Source: Microbacterium sp. Marseille-Q6648 (GTDB lineage Bacteria; Actinomycetota; Actinomycetes; Actinomycetales; Microbacteriaceae). From it: a DNA stretch of 64,000 nt. The stretch lies in the NCBI RefSeq assembly GCF_943181415.1, contig NZ_CALPBZ010000001.1, forward strand, positions 806,001 through 870,000, given 5' to 3'. Numbering within the stretch: position 1 is the first letter of the stretch; the number at the start of each line of letters is the position of its first letter. The translations under genes and the position numbers were made by a program. The notes beneath the pieces are model-generated. The model saw nothing but the letters and a program-made list of their open reading frames with translations, was not told the DNA's origin and searched no databases. This document shows positions 40,826 to 49,672 of the stretch, piece by piece.

Positions 40826-42102
40826 GTGTCTCCCTTGCGCGGCGAGGATGGCGGGCCGGACAGGCCCGCCCGGATCGCACGGTACACCCGGACCGCATTG
40901 CCCCCGTCGCGGAAGGCATGCACGCGGGCACTCAGGTCGGTGGCGCGTCGCAGTCGCTCGTCGCGCTCCGCCGGATCGGACAGGACGGCCTCGAGCTCGC
41001 TCGCGGCGGCGTCCCAGTCCCGTGCCGGGGCGATGGCGACGTCGCGGTAGCTGCCGTAGAAGCCCCGCCGCCGTGTGTAGTCCGCTTCATCGGGGGCGAG
41101 ATAGATCACCGGCAGCGGCACCAGCGCGGAGTCGAACGCGAGCGAGGAGTAGTCCGTGATCAGGGCGTCGAAACCCGGCAGCGTCGGCGTGATGTCGCGC
41201 ACCAGGTCGCTGCCGATCGCCCGGACGCGTGACGTGGGCGCCGGTGGGCGGTACTCCCCGGCGCCGAGCGGGTGCGAGCGGACGAGGAGGACGGCGTCCT
41301 GCTGCTCCAGCAGCTCCGCGAGTCGACGCCACTGGGCGGCATCCGGCACCGCGGGGTCGGGCTCGCCGTCCCGCCAGGTCGGCGCATACAGCACCAGGCG
41401 CGCGTCCGCGGGCAGGCCCCCGACGGCCGCCTCGATCGACGCCCGCGCGCTGCGACGGCGCGTCGCGGCATCCCCCTGCGACAGCACGTCCACGCGCGGT
41501 TCGCCGGTGACCGGCACGCGGGCGTCGTCCAGGGCGAAAGCGGATTCCAGCCGGCCGCGCACGAGGTGCGAGGCCGCAGGGACGAGTCGGATGCCGCGGG
41601 TGGCGCTGCGGTACATCGCGGCGACCAGCCGGGTCGACTGCCGCTCCCCGATCATGAGCTGAATCGCTCGGGGAAGGCGCAGCATGGCGGGCGAATCGAG
41701 ACCGATGCGCTTGAGCGGGATGCCGTGCCACAGCTGCACCAGGAAGGAGCCGCGGACGGCGTACCGGTTGGCGTCCCCCAGACCGTGGGTGACGACGACC
41801 ACGCGGGCGCGAGCGGTCCGCCACCATCCCCGGGGCGACGAGCGCCGCACGGCGCGGATGCCCAACGCGGCGGCCTCCGCCGCGTCACGGTCGTCGGCGA
41901 CGAGCCATACCGCCCGGACCCCGTCGGCCGCCGCCACCCGCCACAGGGCGAGCGCCCCGTCGGCGACGCCGACCGCGCAGCCGAAGACCCATTCGTCGGT
42001 CGAGCGCGGGATGAGGGCGGTCGCGAGGCGCCCGGCCGCGTACAGCGGGATCGCGGCGATCTTCCGCGCGTTGCCCGCGCCGAACGAGAAGGACGCCACC
42101 AC
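40822..42102 (-). CDS. CDP-glycerol glycerophosphotransferase-like protein
   Basis: A 426-aa protein of the same family as the downstream gene, with Val-Gln-Leu-Trp-His-Gly-Ile-Pro-Leu-Lys-Arg, Leu-Tyr-Ala-Pro-Thr-Trp-Arg-Asp-Gly, Leu-Val-Arg-Ser-His-Pro and Ile-Thr-Asp-Tyr-Ser-Ser-Leu-Ala-Phe-Asp. The N-terminal part is short and partly hydrophobic. It could be the priming enzyme and its neighbour the polymerase, but this is inference. It is the first gene of the two-gene minus-strand operon. Confidence 0.87.
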   Translation of the reverse strand: MVASFSFGAGNARKIAAIPLYAAGRLATALIPRSTDEWVFGCAVGVADGALALWRVAAADGVRAVWLVADDRDAAEAAALGIRAVRRSSPRGWWRTARARVVVVTHGLGDANRYAVRGSFLVQLWHGIPLKRIGLDSPAMLRLPRAIQLMIGERQSTRLVAAMYRSATRGIRLVPAASHLVRGRLESAFALDDARVPVTGEPRVDVLSQGDAATRRRSARASIEAAVGGLPADARLVLYAPTWRDGEPDPAVPDAAQWRRLAELLEQQDAVLLVRSHPLGAGEYRPPAPTSRVRAIGSDLVRDITPTLPGFDALITDYSSLAFDSALVPLPVIYLAPDEADYTRRRGFYGSYRDVAIAPARDWDAAASELEAVLSDPAERDERLRRATDLSARVHAFRDGGNAVRVYRAIRAGLSGPPSSPRKGDT

Positions 42103-42144
42103 GCGAGCCTATCGCGATGGCGGCGTCCTCCTTCGGAGCCGGAA

Positions 42145-43644
42145 CTACGGCGTGAGCTCGCCGAGCGTGACGTCCACGGTCTCGGTCCGGCCGTCGCGGA
42201 CGTACGTCACCGTGGCCTCGCTGCCGGCTGCGGCGGCGCGCACCTGGGCGGTCAGATCGACCGAGTCGGTGATCGGCACGCCGTTGAAGCCGGTGACGAT
42301 GTCGCCTACCTCCAGCCCTCCCGCGGCGGCCGCACCGCCCTCGACGACCTCGGCGATGTAGGCCCCGGTGATGTCGGTGTCCTCCACGAAGGCGGCGGAC
42401 TGGACGCTCGCCCCCAGCAGGCCGTGGGACGCTGACCCGGTCTCGATGATCTCGTCGGTGATGCGCTGCACGATCGTCGACGGGATCGCGAAGCCCACGC
42501 CGATCGAGCCGGCCTGACCCGATGCGCCGCCGGCTGAGGCGATCGCGACGTTGATGCCGATGAGCGCGCCGTCTGCATCCACGAGCGCGCCGCCGGAGTT
42601 GCCGGGGTTGATCGCGGCGTCGGTCTGGATGACGGCGATCTTGATCGACTCCGACGTCTGCGCGCCCATCTCGCCCTGACCGAAGTCGAAGAAGAACGGC
42701 GACTCGCCCTGCTCGCCGGACTCGCCGTCCTCACCCTCACCCTCGCCCGTGTCGGGGGCGGCGGCCGATGCGATCTCGATGGAGCGATTGAGGGCGGAGA
42801 CGATCCCGGTGGTGACGGTGTTCGACAGGCCGAGCGGCGCGCCCACGGCGATCGTCTCGTCGCCGACGTTCAGCGCGGAGGAATCTCCGAAATCGACGGG
42901 AGTCAGCCCTTCGGCATCCTGCAGCTTGATGACGGCGAGGTCGTACGTCGGGTCGGTGCCGACGACGTCCGCGTCGTAGACCCGGCCGTCCGAGGTGGTC
43001 ACCCGGATCGCGGCGCTGCCGGTGGCGCCGTCGAGGGTGACGACGTGCGTGTTGGTCACGACGTAGCCGTCGCTGGTGAGCACGACGCCCGACCCGGTCC
43101 CGCTGCCGCTGCCGCCGGACGCGCTGATGGTGACGACGCTCGGCACGACCTTGGCGGCGATCGCCGTGGTCTGGTTGACCGACCCGTCGTCGTTGACCGT
43201 GACGGTCGAGGGGCCCGCGGCAGGGCTCACGCTCTCGGGGGCGAACAGACTCACCCCGGCGTACGCTCCGCCCAGACCCGCAGCGCCCCCGACGAGGGCG
43301 GCGGCGACGATGAGGCCGGCGACGCGCCCGGCGCCCGAGCCGCGTCTGGATTCGGGTTCGCGCTCGGCGGTCGCCACGGGACCCGAGGGAAGCGGGGGGG
43401 GCGGCTGCGGGTATCCGGGGGGCGGGGCGTACGACGCGCCTGCCGGGTAGCCGTGCGGCGGCGCGGGCCGCTCAGCGGCGGCCGCAGCAGGGGTCGTCGG
43501 CGGGGCGGGCCACGCTCCGGTCGACGGTGGGGTGGGCGGGACGGGCGGGGTGGACGCTCCTCCCGCGGGCGACGCGGTCGCCGGGGCGTCCGCCGATTCG
43601 CCGGGGTGCTGATCTTCAGGGCGCGTGCCCGAGGTGTCGCTCAT
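42145..43644 (-). CDS. HtrA/DegP-type serine protease with PDZ domain
   Basis: A 499-aa protein. The first 105 residues are cytoplasmic and Pro/Gly-rich, then a membrane helix (about 108-130), a trypsin-like domain and a C-terminal PDZ domain (about 410-495). The catalytic triad is visible: His in Thr-Asn-Thr-His-Val-Val, Asp in Tyr-Asp-Leu-Ala-Val-Ile, and Ser in Asn-Pro-Gly-Asn-Ser-Gly-Gly (near residue 350). It degrades misfolded proteins outside the membrane. A Gly/Glu-rich insert lies near residues 295-315. Confidence 0.93.
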   Translation of the reverse strand: MSDTSGTRPEDQHPGESADAPATASPAGGASTPPVPPTPPSTGAWPAPPTTPAAAAAERPAPPHGYPAGASYAPPPGYPQPPPPLPSGPVATAEREPESRRGSGAGRVAGLIVAAALVGGAAGLGGAYAGVSLFAPESVSPAAGPSTVTVNDDGSVNQTTAIAAKVVPSVVTISASGGSGSGTGSGVVLTSDGYVVTNTHVVTLDGATGSAAIRVTTSDGRVYDADVVGTDPTYDLAVIKLQDAEGLTPVDFGDSSALNVGDETIAVGAPLGLSNTVTTGIVSALNRSIEIASAAAPDTGEGEGEDGESGEQGESPFFFDFGQGEMGAQTSESIKIAVIQTDAAINPGNSGGALVDADGALIGINVAIASAGGASGQAGSIGVGFAIPSTIVQRITDEIIETGSASHGLLGASVQSAAFVEDTDITGAYIAEVVEGGAAAAGGLEVGDIVTGFNGVPITDSVDLTAQVRAAAAGSEATVTYVRDGRTETVDVTLGELTP

Positions 43645-43781
43645 GGATGCTGCTCCTTCTGCCGACCGCTGTCCGCTGTCGTTGACTACTGTCCGGTACC
43701 ACTGTGGCGGCGGTAGCTGTGCGTTTCTTATGCCGGGGATGGGACCGGCCTATGTGATCGGTTCGGCGTAGTCTCGGCCGC

Positions 43782-44981
43782 ATGCGACACATCTCCGGAG
43801 CATGGCACCGCACTGCCGCGGGCGCCGGGCTCATCGGTCCGGACGGCACCATCCACCCCACCATCTTCGCCGAGATGTCGGCCCTCGCGGCCCGGACCGG
43901 CGCGATCAACCTCGGCCAGGGCTTTCCGGACGAGGACGGGCCCGCCGCGGTGCTCGAGGCTGCGCGCGAGGCTATCGCGAGCGGCGCGAACCAGTATCCG
44001 CCCGGCCGCGGCATCCCCGCCCTGCGCGAAGCGATCGCCGCCCACCAGCGTCGCTTCTACGACCTGCGCCCGGACCCCGAGACCGACGTCCTCGTGACGG
44101 CGGGCGCGACCGAGGCGCTCGCGGCGACGCTGCTGGCCCTGGTCGACGGCCCCGACGACGAGGTCGTCGTCTTCGAGCCGCACTACGACGCGTACGCGGC
44201 GCTGGTCGCCCTCGCCGGGGCACGCCTGGTGACGGTGCCCCTGCGCTGGCCGGACTTCCAGCCCGACCTCGAGGAGCTCGCCGCTGCCGTGTCGGACCGC
44301 ACGCGCGTGATCCTCGTGAATGACCCGCACAATCCCACCGGGACCGTGTTCGCCGCAGAGGTCCGCGACGAGATCGTCCGGCTCGCCGACAGGCACGACG
44401 CGATCATCGTCACCGACGAGGTCTACGAGCACCTGGTCTTCGGCGATCGGCACGTGCCGATCGCCACACTCCCCGGCGCGGCGGACCGCACGCTCAGCAT
44501 CTCGTCGGCGGGGAAGACCTTCTCCACGACGGGGTGGAAGATCGGCTGGGTCACCGGACCGGCGGACCTCGTGGACGCCGTCCTCGCGGTCAAGCAGTTC
44601 CTCACCTACGTCAATGGGAGCCCCTTCCAGCCGGCCATCGCCGTGGGGCTGGGGCTCGACGACGGCTTCTTCGCGGGCGCGGCAAGCGCGCTCCGGCACA
44701 AGCGGGACGTGCTCGGCGACGGCCTGCGAGCCGCCGGCTTCGCCGTCTCGACACCGGCGGGTTCGTACTTCACCGTCGCGGATGCCGCCGCTGTCGGCGC
44801 GGTGGACGCGCACGCCTTCTGCCGTGAGCTCCCGGACCGGGCGGGGGTGGTGGCCGTGCCTCTGACCGCGTTCACGTCGCCGCAGCGTCGGAGCGACTAC
44901 GCCACGCTGGTGCGCTTCGCCGCCTGCAAGCGCGTCGACGTCCTCGAAGAGGCTTCGCGCCGGCTGTCGGCGCTGGCCTGA
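43782..44981 (+). CDS. Class I aminotransferase (pyridoxal phosphate)
   Basis: A 399-aa fold-type I aminotransferase. The PLP Lys is Lys245 in Ser-Ser-Ala-Gly-Lys-Thr-Phe-Ser, with Asn-Asp-Pro-His-Asn-Pro-Thr-Gly and Val-Thr-Asp-Glu-Val-Tyr-Glu-His upstream. The opening Ile-Asn-Leu-Gly-Gln-Gly-Phe-Pro-Asp resembles kynurenine/methionine aminotransferases and DapC-type enzymes. Its donor is not settled. The gene is convergent with an amidase of the nitrilase family; in many genomes such pairs act in methionine salvage or omega-amidase reactions. Confidence 0.9.
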   Translation: MRHISGAWHRTAAGAGLIGPDGTIHPTIFAEMSALAARTGAINLGQGFPDEDGPAAVLEAAREAIASGANQYPPGRGIPALREAIAAHQRRFYDLRPDPETDVLVTAGATEALAATLLALVDGPDDEVVVFEPHYDAYAALVALAGARLVTVPLRWPDFQPDLEELAAAVSDRTRVILVNDPHNPTGTVFAAEVRDEIVRLADRHDAIIVTDEVYEHLVFGDRHVPIATLPGAADRTLSISSAGKTFSTTGWKIGWVTGPADLVDAVLAVKQFLTYVNGSPFQPAIAVGLGLDDGFFAGAASALRHKRDVLGDGLRAAGFAVSTPAGSYFTVADAAAVGAVDAHAFCRELPDRAGVVAVPLTAFTSPQRRSDYATLVRFAACKRVDVLEEASRRLSALA

Positions 44982-44998
44982 CATCGCGCCGACAGAGG

Positions 44999-45868
44999 TC
45001 AGGCGGAGCCGGAGTCCAGCGGCGCCGGGATTCCGTCGGCCGCCACGACCCGGAATCGCCGCAGCCGCAGGGCGGGATTGACCCGGCGCACCCGCTCCAC
45101 GGCATCGAGGTCGAGATGGGCGACGGCGACATCGGTGGCGGTGCCGACGGCGGCGATCTCGACGCCCTGCGGGTCGACGATCATCGACGCACCCACTCCG
45201 AGCGGCGGCGGGTGGTCGGCCGCGGCGACGAACACCGTGTTCTCGATCGCCCGGGCGTGCAGGAGCGTGCGCCAGTGATGCTCCTTGAGCGGGCCGCGCA
45301 CCCACTCGGCGGGGACGAGGATCGCGTCCGCACCGGCATCCACCAGGGTGCGCGCGACCTCGGGGAACCGCAGGTCGTAACAGGTCATCAACCCGAAGCG
45401 CAGGCCGCCGTGGGAGAACACCTGCGGCGGGACCAGCTCGCCCGCCTCGATCCAGTCGGACTCCCGCTGACCGAACGCGTCGTAGAGGTGGAGCTTGCGG
45501 TAGGTCGCCACGAGCCCGTCCGACCCCACCGCCACAACCGTGTTGCGCACGCGCCGGTCGTCCCCAGCCCGTTCCACCAGGCCCGCGACGACGACGATGT
45601 CGTGCTCTCTCGCCAGGGCGGTGAGCGCCTGGACGAAGGGCCCGTCGAGCGGCTCGGCGTTCTCGGCGAGGGAGGAGTCGAACGGGTCGATGAAGAAGCT
45701 GGAGTATTCGGGCAGCACCACCAGGCGCGCGCCGCGCGAGACGGCCGTGGTCACGAGCGCGGTGATCGTCTGCAGATTGGCAGCCGCATCGGCCGCGGGC
45801 GAGAACTGCGCCACGGCGACCGGGAGCGACGCGTCCGCCGGACGCTCCCCCGCGATCGGTCCCGTCAC
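44999..45868 (-). CDS. Carbon-nitrogen hydrolase (nitrilase superfamily)
   Basis: A 289-aa protein with the catalytic triad in place: Glu54 (Leu-Pro-Glu-Tyr), Lys125 (Tyr-Arg-Lys-Leu-His-Leu-Tyr-Asp) and Cys163 (Met-Thr-Cys-Tyr-Asp-Leu-Arg-Phe). It should hydrolyse an amide such as alpha-ketoglutaramate or deaminated glutathione (Nit/omega-amidase type). GTG at 45868 overlaps the stop of the upstream DUF6328 gene (GTGA); a start further upstream overlaps it more. It is convergent with the aminotransferase (17 bp apart), a sensible partner. Confidence 0.9.
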   Translation of the reverse strand: MTGPIAGERPADASLPVAVAQFSPAADAAANLQTITALVTTAVSRGARLVVLPEYSSFFIDPFDSSLAENAEPLDGPFVQALTALAREHDIVVVAGLVERAGDDRRVRNTVVAVGSDGLVATYRKLHLYDAFGQRESDWIEAGELVPPQVFSHGGLRFGLMTCYDLRFPEVARTLVDAGADAILVPAEWVRGPLKEHHWRTLLHARAIENTVFVAAADHPPPLGVGASMIVDPQGVEIAAVGTATDVAVAHLDLDAVERVRRVNPALRLRRFRVVAADGIPAPLDSGSA

Positions 45869-46380
45869 GATCCGTCCTTGGCGCGCAGCTTCATCCGCAC
45901 CACGTAGGGCGCGACGATCCACGCGATGACGATCACGACGGCCAGCGCGCCCAGCGCCGTCCAGGCCGCCGCGTCGCCGACGACGACGTCGAAGACGAAG
46001 GCGACCACCCCCACCAGCAGGAGCGAGACCGTCAGCAGGGCGGTCATCAGAGCCGCGTGCCCATAGGCGACCACCTGGAGCTTCGCGCGCTGGCGGAACA
46101 GCACGCGGTGAAGCGCCACCGGTGCGAGGGCGATGACGGCGCTCAGCGCCGAGAGGACGACCAGGACGAGGTAGACGAAGCGCTGGCTGTCGTTGAGATC
46201 CGAGAACGCCGGCTGGAACGCGAGGGCGAGCAGGAAGCCGGTGAGGATCTGCGTGCCCGTCTGAAGGACGCGAAGCTCCTGCAGCACCTCGCTCCAGTTG
46301 CGGTCGGCGCGCTCCTCCGGGGTCTCGTCGCGACCCTTCGCGGGGTCTTGGCTGCGGCCGGAACGGCGGGGTGAATCCAT
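45865..46380 (-). CDS. DUF6328-like membrane protein
   Basis: A 171-aa protein. A charged N-terminal 30 residues precede Leu-Gln-Glu-Leu-Arg-Val-Leu-Gln-Thr-Gly-Thr-Gln-Ile-Leu, typical of this family, then four hydrophobic segments. ATG at 46380 is used because GGGAGGA stands 7 nt upstream. Function is unknown. It is coupled to the amidase gene by a 4-bp overlap. Confidence 0.78.
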   Translation of the reverse strand: MDSPRRSGRSQDPAKGRDETPEERADRNWSEVLQELRVLQTGTQILTGFLLALAFQPAFSDLNDSQRFVYLVLVVLSALSAVIALAPVALHRVLFRQRAKLQVVAYGHAALMTALLTVSLLLVGVVAFVFDVVVGDAAAWTALGALAVVIVIAWIVAPYVVRMKLRAKDGS

Positions 46381-46471
46381 GTGCACATCCTCCCGCTCCC
46401 GCGCTCGCAGCGGCAAGGACCGACCCCGATTCGCGGACCCCGCGAACCCGTGCTAGGCTTTCCTCTTGTGC

Positions 46472-46545
46472 CGCGGGGTGGAGCAGTTCGGTAGCTCGCT
46501 GGGCTCATAACCCAGAGGTCGCAGGTTCAAATCCTGTCCCCGCAA
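46472..46545 (+). tRNA. Initiator tRNA-Met (fMet)
   Basis: The sequence begins CGCGGGGTGGAGCAG and ends CCCCGCAA. The first base C faces A in the acceptor (no pair), and the anticodon stem carries the three G-C pairs GGG/CCC around loop CTCATAA; both mark the initiator. The anticodon is CAT. No CCA is encoded. Confidence 0.95.
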
Positions 46546-46550
46546 CAGAT

Positions 46551-46587
46551 GAAGAAGGCGCCCCTCCGGGGGCGCCTTCTTCTTTTC
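46551..46587 (+). terminator. Rho-independent terminator after tRNA-fMet
   Basis: Arms GAAGAAGGCGCCCC (46551-46564) and GGGGCGCCTTCTTC (46569-46582) form a 14-bp stem with loop TCCG, followed by TTTT. Confidence 0.92.
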
Positions 46588-46621
46588 CCCGATCAGAGGC
46601 GCAAAACAGCAGCCCGCGTCG

Positions 46622-47089
46622 TCATGTCGTCAGCGCGTCCCCCAGCTGCGCGAGGAACCTGGCCACGACCTCCAGCTCGTCGTCGGTGTAGCCGTCCGCC
46701 ACCGCTCGCATCGCCTGCATCCGCTCGCCGAAGTGCTCGAAGAAGGTTCGGCGCGACTGGGGCGTGAGGACGATCACGCGCGCCCGGCGGTCGTGCGGGT
46801 GCGGACGACGCTCGACGTGCCCGGCCGCGGTGAGACGGTCGAGCAGCTTCGTGGTGGACGCGGTCGAGATCCGCAGGTGCGCGGCCACGTCGTGCGGAGA
46901 CACCGACTCGCCCTGCTGCTCTCGCATGATCAGCATCCGCAGGGCCTGCAGGTCCGAGGCGTTCATCGCCATGTCGTCCTTCATGTCGCCGTTCATGCGA
47001 TCCAGCGCGTCGCTGAAGGCGCGCACGGCATAGAGCACGTCGAGCACCGCGCGGTCGTGATCGGTCCGCGGTTGCCACGGTTGAGCCAT
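46622..47089 (-). CDS. MarR-family regulator, CrtR-like
   Basis: A 155-aa MarR protein. The winged helix-turn-helix lies around residues 60-115: Val-Ser-Pro-His-Asp-Val-Ala-Ala-His-Leu, Ser-Thr-Ala-Ser-Thr-Thr-Lys-Leu-Leu-Asp-Arg-Leu, and the wing with Asp-Arg-Arg-Ala-Arg-Val. It is divergent from the idi-crt operon. In Corynebacterium glutamicum the divergent MarR protein CrtR represses the crt operon, and this layout is the same, so control of pigment synthesis is likely. A palindrome lies between the two genes. Confidence 0.87.
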   Translation of the reverse strand: MAQPWQPRTDHDRAVLDVLYAVRAFSDALDRMNGDMKDDMAMNASDLQALRMLIMREQQGESVSPHDVAAHLRISTASTTKLLDRLTAAGHVERRPHPHDRRARVIVLTPQSRRTFFEHFGERMQAMRAVADGYTDDELEVVARFLAQLGDALTT

Positions 47090-47135
47090 GTGGACACCAT
47101 CCCTGGTTCACTTGTATCATCGACCACACGCCGAT

Positions 47136-47152
47136 CGCTAGCTAAACTAGCG
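47136..47152. promoter_or_regulatory. Inverted repeat, likely MarR/CrtR operator
   Basis: CGCTAG-CTAAA-CTAGCG: 6-bp arms around a 5-bp spacer, 20 bp before idi and about 47 bp before the MarR gene. The site could control both directions. Confidence 0.65.
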
Positions 47153-47172
47153 AATTGACAGGGAGAACGAAG

Positions 47173-47724
47173 ATGACCGATGCCGACCACGTTGTGCTCC
47201 TCGATGACGAAGGTCGCGCGATCGGCACTGCCCCCAAGAGCAGCGTCCACGGCACGGACACCGCCCTTCACCTCGCCTTCTCGTGTCACGTCGTCAACGC
47301 CGCCGGGCAGGTGCTGGTGACCCGCAGGGCCCTGGACAAGAAGACCTGGCCGGGAGTGTGGAGCAACTCCTTCTGCGGCCACCCCCGGCCCGCCGAACCC
47401 GTCATCGCCGCCGTGCACCGCCGAGCGGAGTTCGAGATCGGACTCACGCTCACCGAACTCGAGCTGGCGCTGCCACTGTTCCGCTACCGCGCCGTCGACG
47501 CGACGGGGATCGTCGAGCACGAGGTGTGCCCGGTCTACACGGCCCGCACGGACGAGGAGCCGACCCTCAACCCCAACGAGGTCGTGGACGCCCGCTGGGT
47601 GGATCCGCTGGATCTGGCCGCGTCCCTCGAGGCCACCCCGTGGGCCTTCAGCCCGTGGCTGGTCCTCCAGGCCCGGCAGCTCCGGCTGTTCGAAACGGTC
47701 GCCGAGCGTCGGCGCGCATCATGA
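47173..47724 (+). CDS. idi: Isopentenyl-diphosphate delta-isomerase (type I)
   Basis: A 183-aa Nudix-fold isomerase. The catalytic Cys is in Asn-Ser-Phe-Cys-Gly-His-Pro, and the Glu pair follows in His-Arg-Arg-Ala-Glu-Phe-Glu-Ile-Gly; Glu-His-Glu-Val-Cys-Pro-Val is also as expected. It balances IPP and DMAPP for prenyl chains. ATG at 47173 follows GGGAGAACGAAG; an earlier in-frame start at 47155 lies close to the operator and is less likely. First gene of the carotenoid operon; its stop overlaps crtE by 4 bp. Confidence 0.93.
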   Translation: MTDADHVVLLDDEGRAIGTAPKSSVHGTDTALHLAFSCHVVNAAGQVLVTRRALDKKTWPGVWSNSFCGHPRPAEPVIAAVHRRAEFEIGLTLTELELALPLFRYRAVDATGIVEHEVCPVYTARTDEEPTLNPNEVVDARWVDPLDLAASLEATPWAFSPWLVLQARQLRLFETVAERRRAS

Positions 47725-48791
47725 TCCCGCGAGCATCACGTCCCGACCTCGACGCGGCGATCGACTCCGCGATCGACCGCATCCGCTCGCGGGCCGACGT
47801 GCTCGGCGACGGCTTCGGCGCACTGGCCGACGCGGTCGGTCGCGCCGCGAGCGGGGGCAAGCGGTTCCGCCCCGCCCTCGTGTGCGAGTCGTACGACGCC
47901 TTCGGCGGATCGCCCGCCGCCCTCGCCGAGGTCCACCGCATCGCCGCCGCGTTCGAGCTGCTGCACGCGGCCTTCGTCGTGCATGACGACGTGATCGACC
48001 ACGACACCGTCCGGCGCGGCATCCCGAATGTCGCCGGCGAGTTCCGCATGCGCGCCCGCGGCCTGGGCGCCGATGCCGCCGGAGCCGCACTCCTCGGCGA
48101 CGCCGCAGCGATCCTCGGCGGCGACCTGCTGCTGCACGAAGCGCTGCGACTCGTCGCGCTCGCCGACGTGCCCGGCCCCGCACGCACCCGGGTGCTCGAG
48201 CTCCTGGACGACGCCGTGTACGTATCGGCGGCCGGCGAGCTCGCCGACGTCGAGAACAGCGTCGTCTCGGACGACGCGATGCTGGACGAGGACGACGCGT
48301 CGCACCTGCTGGCGACGGCCTTCAACAAGACCGGCGTGTATTCGTTCCGGGCGCCGCTGGTCGCCGGTGCCGTGCTGGCCGGGGCCCCCGAGGAGGCCCT
48401 GGACGCACTCGAGAGCGCTGCCGACCGCCTGGGCCTGGCCTTCCAGCTGGTCGACGACCTCATCGGCGCATTCGGCTCCGCCGAGCAGGCCGGTCGGGAG
48501 ACCGGCGGCGACCTGCGCGAGGCCAAGCGCACCCCCCTCGTGGCCTTCGCGCGCAAGACGCCCGTCTGGGAGCAGGTGGACTCCGCCCTCGCCGTCGCGC
48601 ACACCGGACCCATCGCCGTACGAGAGGCGCAGCGGATGCTGGAAGACAGCGGCGCGCGGGTCCAGCTGCGCGACCTCATCATCGCGACGCTCGACGAGGT
48701 GCGCCTCGACGCGGAGGCGGACGTGTTCCCCCCGCGGGTGGCAGGGCTTCTGCGGGCTCTCGCCGACAGCATCCAGGAGCGGGTTCCGTGA
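47721..48791 (+). CDS. crtE: Geranylgeranyl diphosphate synthase
   Basis: A 356-aa prenyl synthase with the first Asp-rich motif Asp-Asp-Val-Ile-Asp (in Val-His-Asp-Asp-Val) and the second Asp-Asp-Leu-Ile-Gly, plus Gly-Gly-Lys-Arg-Phe-Arg-Pro near the start. It extends DMAPP with IPP to C20, the input of carotenoid synthesis. It overlaps idi and crtB by 4 bp each (ATGA, GTGA). Chain length is inferred from its operon rather than from residues. Confidence 0.91.
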   Translation: MIPRASRPDLDAAIDSAIDRIRSRADVLGDGFGALADAVGRAASGGKRFRPALVCESYDAFGGSPAALAEVHRIAAAFELLHAAFVVHDDVIDHDTVRRGIPNVAGEFRMRARGLGADAAGAALLGDAAAILGGDLLLHEALRLVALADVPGPARTRVLELLDDAVYVSAAGELADVENSVVSDDAMLDEDDASHLLATAFNKTGVYSFRAPLVAGAVLAGAPEEALDALESAADRLGLAFQLVDDLIGAFGSAEQAGRETGGDLREAKRTPLVAFARKTPVWEQVDSALAVAHTGPIAVREAQRMLEDSGARVQLRDLIIATLDEVRLDAEADVFPPRVAGLLRALADSIQERVP

Positions 48792-49672
48792 GCGGACGAC
48801 GTCGCGACGCCGAGGCGACCGGTCTGGACCTCTACGACGCCGCCGCGCAGGACGCCGCCGACACCGTCATCGCGCGCTACTCGACCTCGTTCAATCTCGC
48901 CTGTCGTCTGCTCGGCCCGCGACCCCGCCCGCATGTGCGCGCCGTCTACGCCCTCGTGCGTGTGGCCGACGAGATCGTCGACGGCCCGGCCGCCTCGGCC
49001 GGTCTCACACCCGACGCGCTGCGTGCGGTGCTGGACGACCTCGAGGCCGAGACCCTCGCCGCCATCGATCGCGGGTTCAGTGCGAACCTGGTCGTCCACG
49101 CCTTCGCCCGCACCGCACGGGCCTGCGCGATCGGCGGAGACCTCGTGCGCCCGTTCTTCGCGTCGATGCGCACCGACCTGTCGACCGCCCGGCACGACGA
49201 TGCGTCGCACGACGCCTACGTCTACGGCTCGGCCGAGGTCGTCGGGCTCATGTGCCTGCAGGTGTTCGTCGGCGCCGGCCGACCCCATCCGGTGCTCCCC
49301 GACCCGCGCCTGGTGGATGGCGCACGGCGCCTCGGAGCCGCGTTCCAGGACGTGAACTTCCTGCGCGACCTCGACCATGATGCATCCGCCCTGGGCCGGG
49401 ACTACCTCGGACTCGCGGACGGCCGGATCAGCCGTGAAGACGTGCTCGATCGCATCGACGCCGACCTCGCTGCGGCGGCCGCCGTCGTGCCCGACCTGCC
49501 CGCGGACTGCCGACGCGCCGTGACCGCGGCGCACGACCTGTTCGCAGAGCTCTCGGCACGCCTGCGGCGTCCGCGCATCGAGGGCGTGCGCGTGCGCGTG
49601 CCCGACCCCGTCAAAGCCCGACTCGCGGCACGTGCCGCGCTCGGCTTCGCACCCAGAGAGGCCCGCCCGTGA
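48788..49672 (+). CDS. crtB: Phytoene synthase
   Basis: A 294-aa squalene/phytoene synthase. The first Asp motif is Arg-Val-Ala-Asp-Glu-Ile-Val-Asp and the second is Asn-Phe-Leu-Arg-Asp-Leu-Asp-His-Asp, in Gln-Asp-Val-Asn. Tyr-Ser-Thr-Ser-Phe lies near the start. It joins two GGPP to phytoene. GTG start overlaps crtE stop, and its stop overlaps crtI. Confidence 0.93.
   Translation: MSGRRRDAEATGLDLYDAAAQDAADTVIARYSTSFNLACRLLGPRPRPHVRAVYALVRVADEIVDGPAASAGLTPDALRAVLDDLEAETLAAIDRGFSANLVVHAFARTARACAIGGDLVRPFFASMRTDLSTARHDDASHDAYVYGSAEVVGLMCLQVFVGAGRPHPVLPDPRLVDGARRLGAAFQDVNFLRDLDHDASALGRDYLGLADGRISREDVLDRIDADLAAAAAVVPDLPADCRRAVTAAHDLFAELSARLRRPRIEGVRVRVPDPVKARLAARAALGFAPREARP

Noticed and set aside
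39470-41050. Long plus-strand frame across the glycerophosphotransferase operon
   Set aside because: Composition is Arg/Gly/His-rich with no motif, while the minus strand carries clear TagF motifs.
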